Below, one piece after another: positions 6,336-6,649 of a stretch of 6,649 nt of DNA. Positions within the stretch are counted from its first letter, which is position 1; every line of letters begins with the position of its first letter. The position numbers and the translations under genes are program-made. Source of the stretch: Scatomorpha intestinigallinarum (GTDB taxonomy: Bacteria > Bacillota > Clostridia > Oscillospirales > Oscillospiraceae); contig DVHH01000047.1 of assembly GCA_018712225.1 (NCBI GenBank), forward strand, positions 1 through 6,649, given 5' to 3'. The notes below the pieces were generated by a model. The model was not told the DNA's origin, ran no database searches, and worked only from the letters and a program-made list of their open reading frames with translations.

Positions 6336-6649
6336 ATATGTTGAACACTTTCATGAGGGTGCCGTGGATGTCGTGTATTATCTCCGGCTTTTCCACCTTT
6401 GGGGCGCGCGGGTCGAGCAGCCAGGTCTTGGCATAGTGCGTCTCCGAGACCTTGAACATCGGCGGCTCACGCAGGGTATCCACGCGCAGGCAGTAGGGGT
6501 TGCGCGGGGCAAAGGCGTCGCCCACTATCTCGTTGTAGAGGCTCGGCGGTGTGCCGGCGATGGAATAGAGCTTCGTTCCCCGGTCCATCAGCTGGGGAAG
6601 AGAGCTCAGCAGCGCCCAGGTGTAGGGGTGGCGCGGGTCATAAAAGACC
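6334..6649 (-). CDS. oppD: Oligopeptide ABC transporter ATP-binding protein OppD, C-terminal part
   Basis: The open frame runs off the right edge; 104 residues and the stop are present. The visible part begins VFYDPRHPYTWALLSSLP, the oligopeptide-family C-terminal motif of OppD/DppD ATPases, followed by IAGTPPSLYNEIVGDAFAPR and a tail with EPPMFKVSETHYAKTWLL, typical of Firmicutes OppD/AmiE. The ATPase core lies outside the window. Canonical OppD often has cysteines in the GCAFAPRC segment; here they are Asp and Asn, as in several Gram-positive members. It pairs with the following OppF to form the heterodimeric ATPase of the importer. Confidence 0.88.
   Translation of the reverse strand, partial: VFYDPRHPYTWALLSSLPQLMDRGTKLYSIAGTPPSLYNEIVGDAFAPRNPYCLRVDTLREPPMFKVSETHYAKTWLLDPRAPKVEKPEIIHDIHGTLMKVFNI

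Overview
The window carries two tandem gene clusters, both read from the minus strand. Coding parts are visibly GC-rich and the intergenic parts are AT-rich. The protein types (CsoR with a Cys-rich N-terminus, Ami/Opp-type oligopeptide ABC ATPases with Firmicutes-style tails, strong AGGAGG ribosome binding sites) suggest a high-GC member of the Clostridia, probably gut-associated. That taxonomic call is inference from sequence character only.

Right half (about 3798-6649, read right to left): the end of an oligopeptide ABC transporter operon. It holds the C-terminal part of an OppD-type ATPase running off the window edge, then an OppF-type ATPase with an unusual hydrophobic C-terminal extension, then a membrane-anchored extracytoplasmic protein starting 3 bases after the oppF stop. 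That last protein resembles a degenerate ApbE (FAD:protein FMN transferase) fold lacking key residues. The ATPases should power peptide import; the job of the ApbE-like protein is unknown.

Middle (3685-3797): a compact regulatory region. A clear promoter (TTGACA, 16-base spacer, TATACT) reads toward csoR. It overlaps a perfect 16-base inverted repeat whose two arms are each a TACCC-N5-GGGTA pseudopalindrome, as expected for CsoR binding.

Left half (314-3684): a copper-resistance operon in the order csoR, copA, copZ-like. CsoR (101 aa) should repress the operon until Cu(I) binds. CopA (923 aa) should export Cu(I), and a 72-aa HMA protein should carry Cu(I). CopA has one metal-binding HMA domain at the N-terminus and two more after the last membrane helix, so the operon encodes four HMA domains.

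Left end (1-313): no convincing gene. It holds a GC-rich hairpin and a small palindrome just after copZ, a long AT-rich stretch, and a good intrinsic terminator at about 45-81 that should end the copper operon transcript. I saw no CRISPR array, insertion sequence, tRNA or rRNA. The most unusual items are the ApbE-like probable pseudoenzyme coupled to oppF, the membrane tail on OppF, the C-terminal HMA pair on CopA, and the mirrored double operator.
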